Of a stretch of DNA of 7,524 bases, positions 7,256 to 7,524 are shown in pieces. This DNA comes from Alistipes sp. CAG:514. Lineage in GTDB: Bacteria > Bacteroidota > Bacteroidia > Bacteroidales > UBA932. The translations under genes and the position numbers were made by a program. The notes below the pieces were generated by a model. That model was given only the letters and a program-made list of their open reading frames with translations. It had not been told where the DNA came from and made no database searches. Where the stretch lies: NCBI GenBank assembly GCA_000431015.1, contig HF985988.1, positions 1 through 7,524 on the forward strand, read 5' to 3'. Every line of letters begins with the position of its first letter. Within the stretch, counting starts at the first letter, position 1.

Positions 7256-7524
7256 ACGATTCAGTGCAGCGAGGCTCTCAATAAAGGTAGGATGGACATG
7301 GTTCATCTATGTATGGTAAACGTGATTACTGACTGCGATGAGAAGACTGTCCTGAAGATAAGTGGCGTGAGTGAAAGCGATGCTATGGCAACTGCAATGA
7401 GACTCATAAATGGAGGTGGGCTCGGGCTCAAAGAAACTTCTGCAAGTCCTTCAATGTGACTGAAGTTGAGAAATGAGTAGTTTGCGGCGAGTTTATCTCC
7501 GGAGTGAATTTCCTCAAGGACTTC
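7256..7524. other. Right-hand end without a convincing gene
   Basis: Apart from the weak 55-codon frame at 7292-7459, this end of the window shows no RNA gene, clear terminator, insertion-sequence end or attachment site. Short frames open at the right edge (for example from ATG 7473) are too short to judge and could be the start of a gene continuing beyond the window. Confidence 0.5.
7292..7459 (+). CDS. Possible short reading frame of 55 codons, unrecognised and perhaps a gene remnant
   Basis: A 55-codon frame runs from ATG 7292 to TGA 7457-7459. A second in-frame ATG at 7298 has the purine-rich GGTAGG (7286-7291) six bases upstream, a spacing that would suit initiation better. The product begins MDMVHLCMVNVITDCDEKTV and continues with an acidic-amphipathic SGVSESDAMATAMRLING that looks protein-like. 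The last ~12 residues look low-quality. Around 7412-7420 the coding character may pass to another frame, which continues through NFCKSFNVTEVEK to a stop near 7476. This could be a genuine small gene, or a frameshifted fragment of a longer gene. I do not recognise the family. Confidence 0.25.
   Translation: MDMVHLCMVNVITDCDEKTVLKISGVSESDAMATAMRLINGGGLGLKETSASPSM

Noticed and set aside
7414..7476. Resemblance of CKSFNVT in the tail to CKEFNVT at the BrxL C-terminus, suggesting a duplicated MIT_C fragment
   Set aside because: The match is only a few residues, and the surrounding residues and spacing do not follow the MIT_C domain; probably coincidence.
7441..7476. Short inverted repeat CTTCA/TGAAG as a possible terminator
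   Set aside because: Only 5 bp, no T-run, and no gene end clearly associated with it.

Overview
The window is the 3' end of a type 1 BREX phage-defence operon, followed by accessory genes. In order on the plus strand it holds the C-terminal part of pglX (its 5' part lies left of the window), pglZ and brxL. This is the canonical order of the distal half of type 1 BREX (brxA-brxB-brxC-pglX-pglZ-brxL). All recognisable genes are on the plus strand. The pglX-pglZ gap is 1 nt and the pglZ-brxL gap is 4 nt, so these three genes look co-transcribed and probably translationally coupled.

The organism is probably a member of the Bacteroidota, perhaps a gut Bacteroidales. The support is moderate GC, AT-rich leaders without a clear Shine-Dalgarno sequence before pglZ, brxL and the two downstream genes, and the general look of the proteins. 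This is an inference; no taxonomic marker gene is present.

Region by region: 1-1110 is the PglX C-terminal region. 1112-3649 is PglZ, with alkaline-phosphatase-superfamily metal-site motifs. 3654-5702 is a BrxL with a normal N-terminal domain and AAA+ core. Where the well-known form carries a Lon-protease-like domain, this one ends in a domain that closely resembles the C-terminal phospholipase-D-like domain of eukaryotic MITD1 (MIT_C). 5733-6863 is a two-domain protein that fuses a nucleoside 2-deoxyribosyltransferase-like Rossmann domain to a uracil-DNA-glycosylase-like domain. 6864-6952 is a short spacer with a perfect inverted repeat, and a second inverted repeat spans the preceding stop codon. 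6953-7255 encodes a 100-residue zinc-ribbon protein. 7256-7524 holds only a weak short reading frame and may be decayed coding sequence.

Functionally, PglX is the BREX adenine methyltransferase and specificity subunit. PglZ is a phosphatase-like partner needed for methylation and defence. BrxL is the AAA+ effector needed for restriction. The two most noteworthy points are the BrxL-MIT_C architecture and the tightly following deoxyribosyltransferase-glycosylase fusion. Both domains of that fusion belong to families that act on N-glycosidic bonds, so it may be an accessory defence enzyme attached to the BREX operon.
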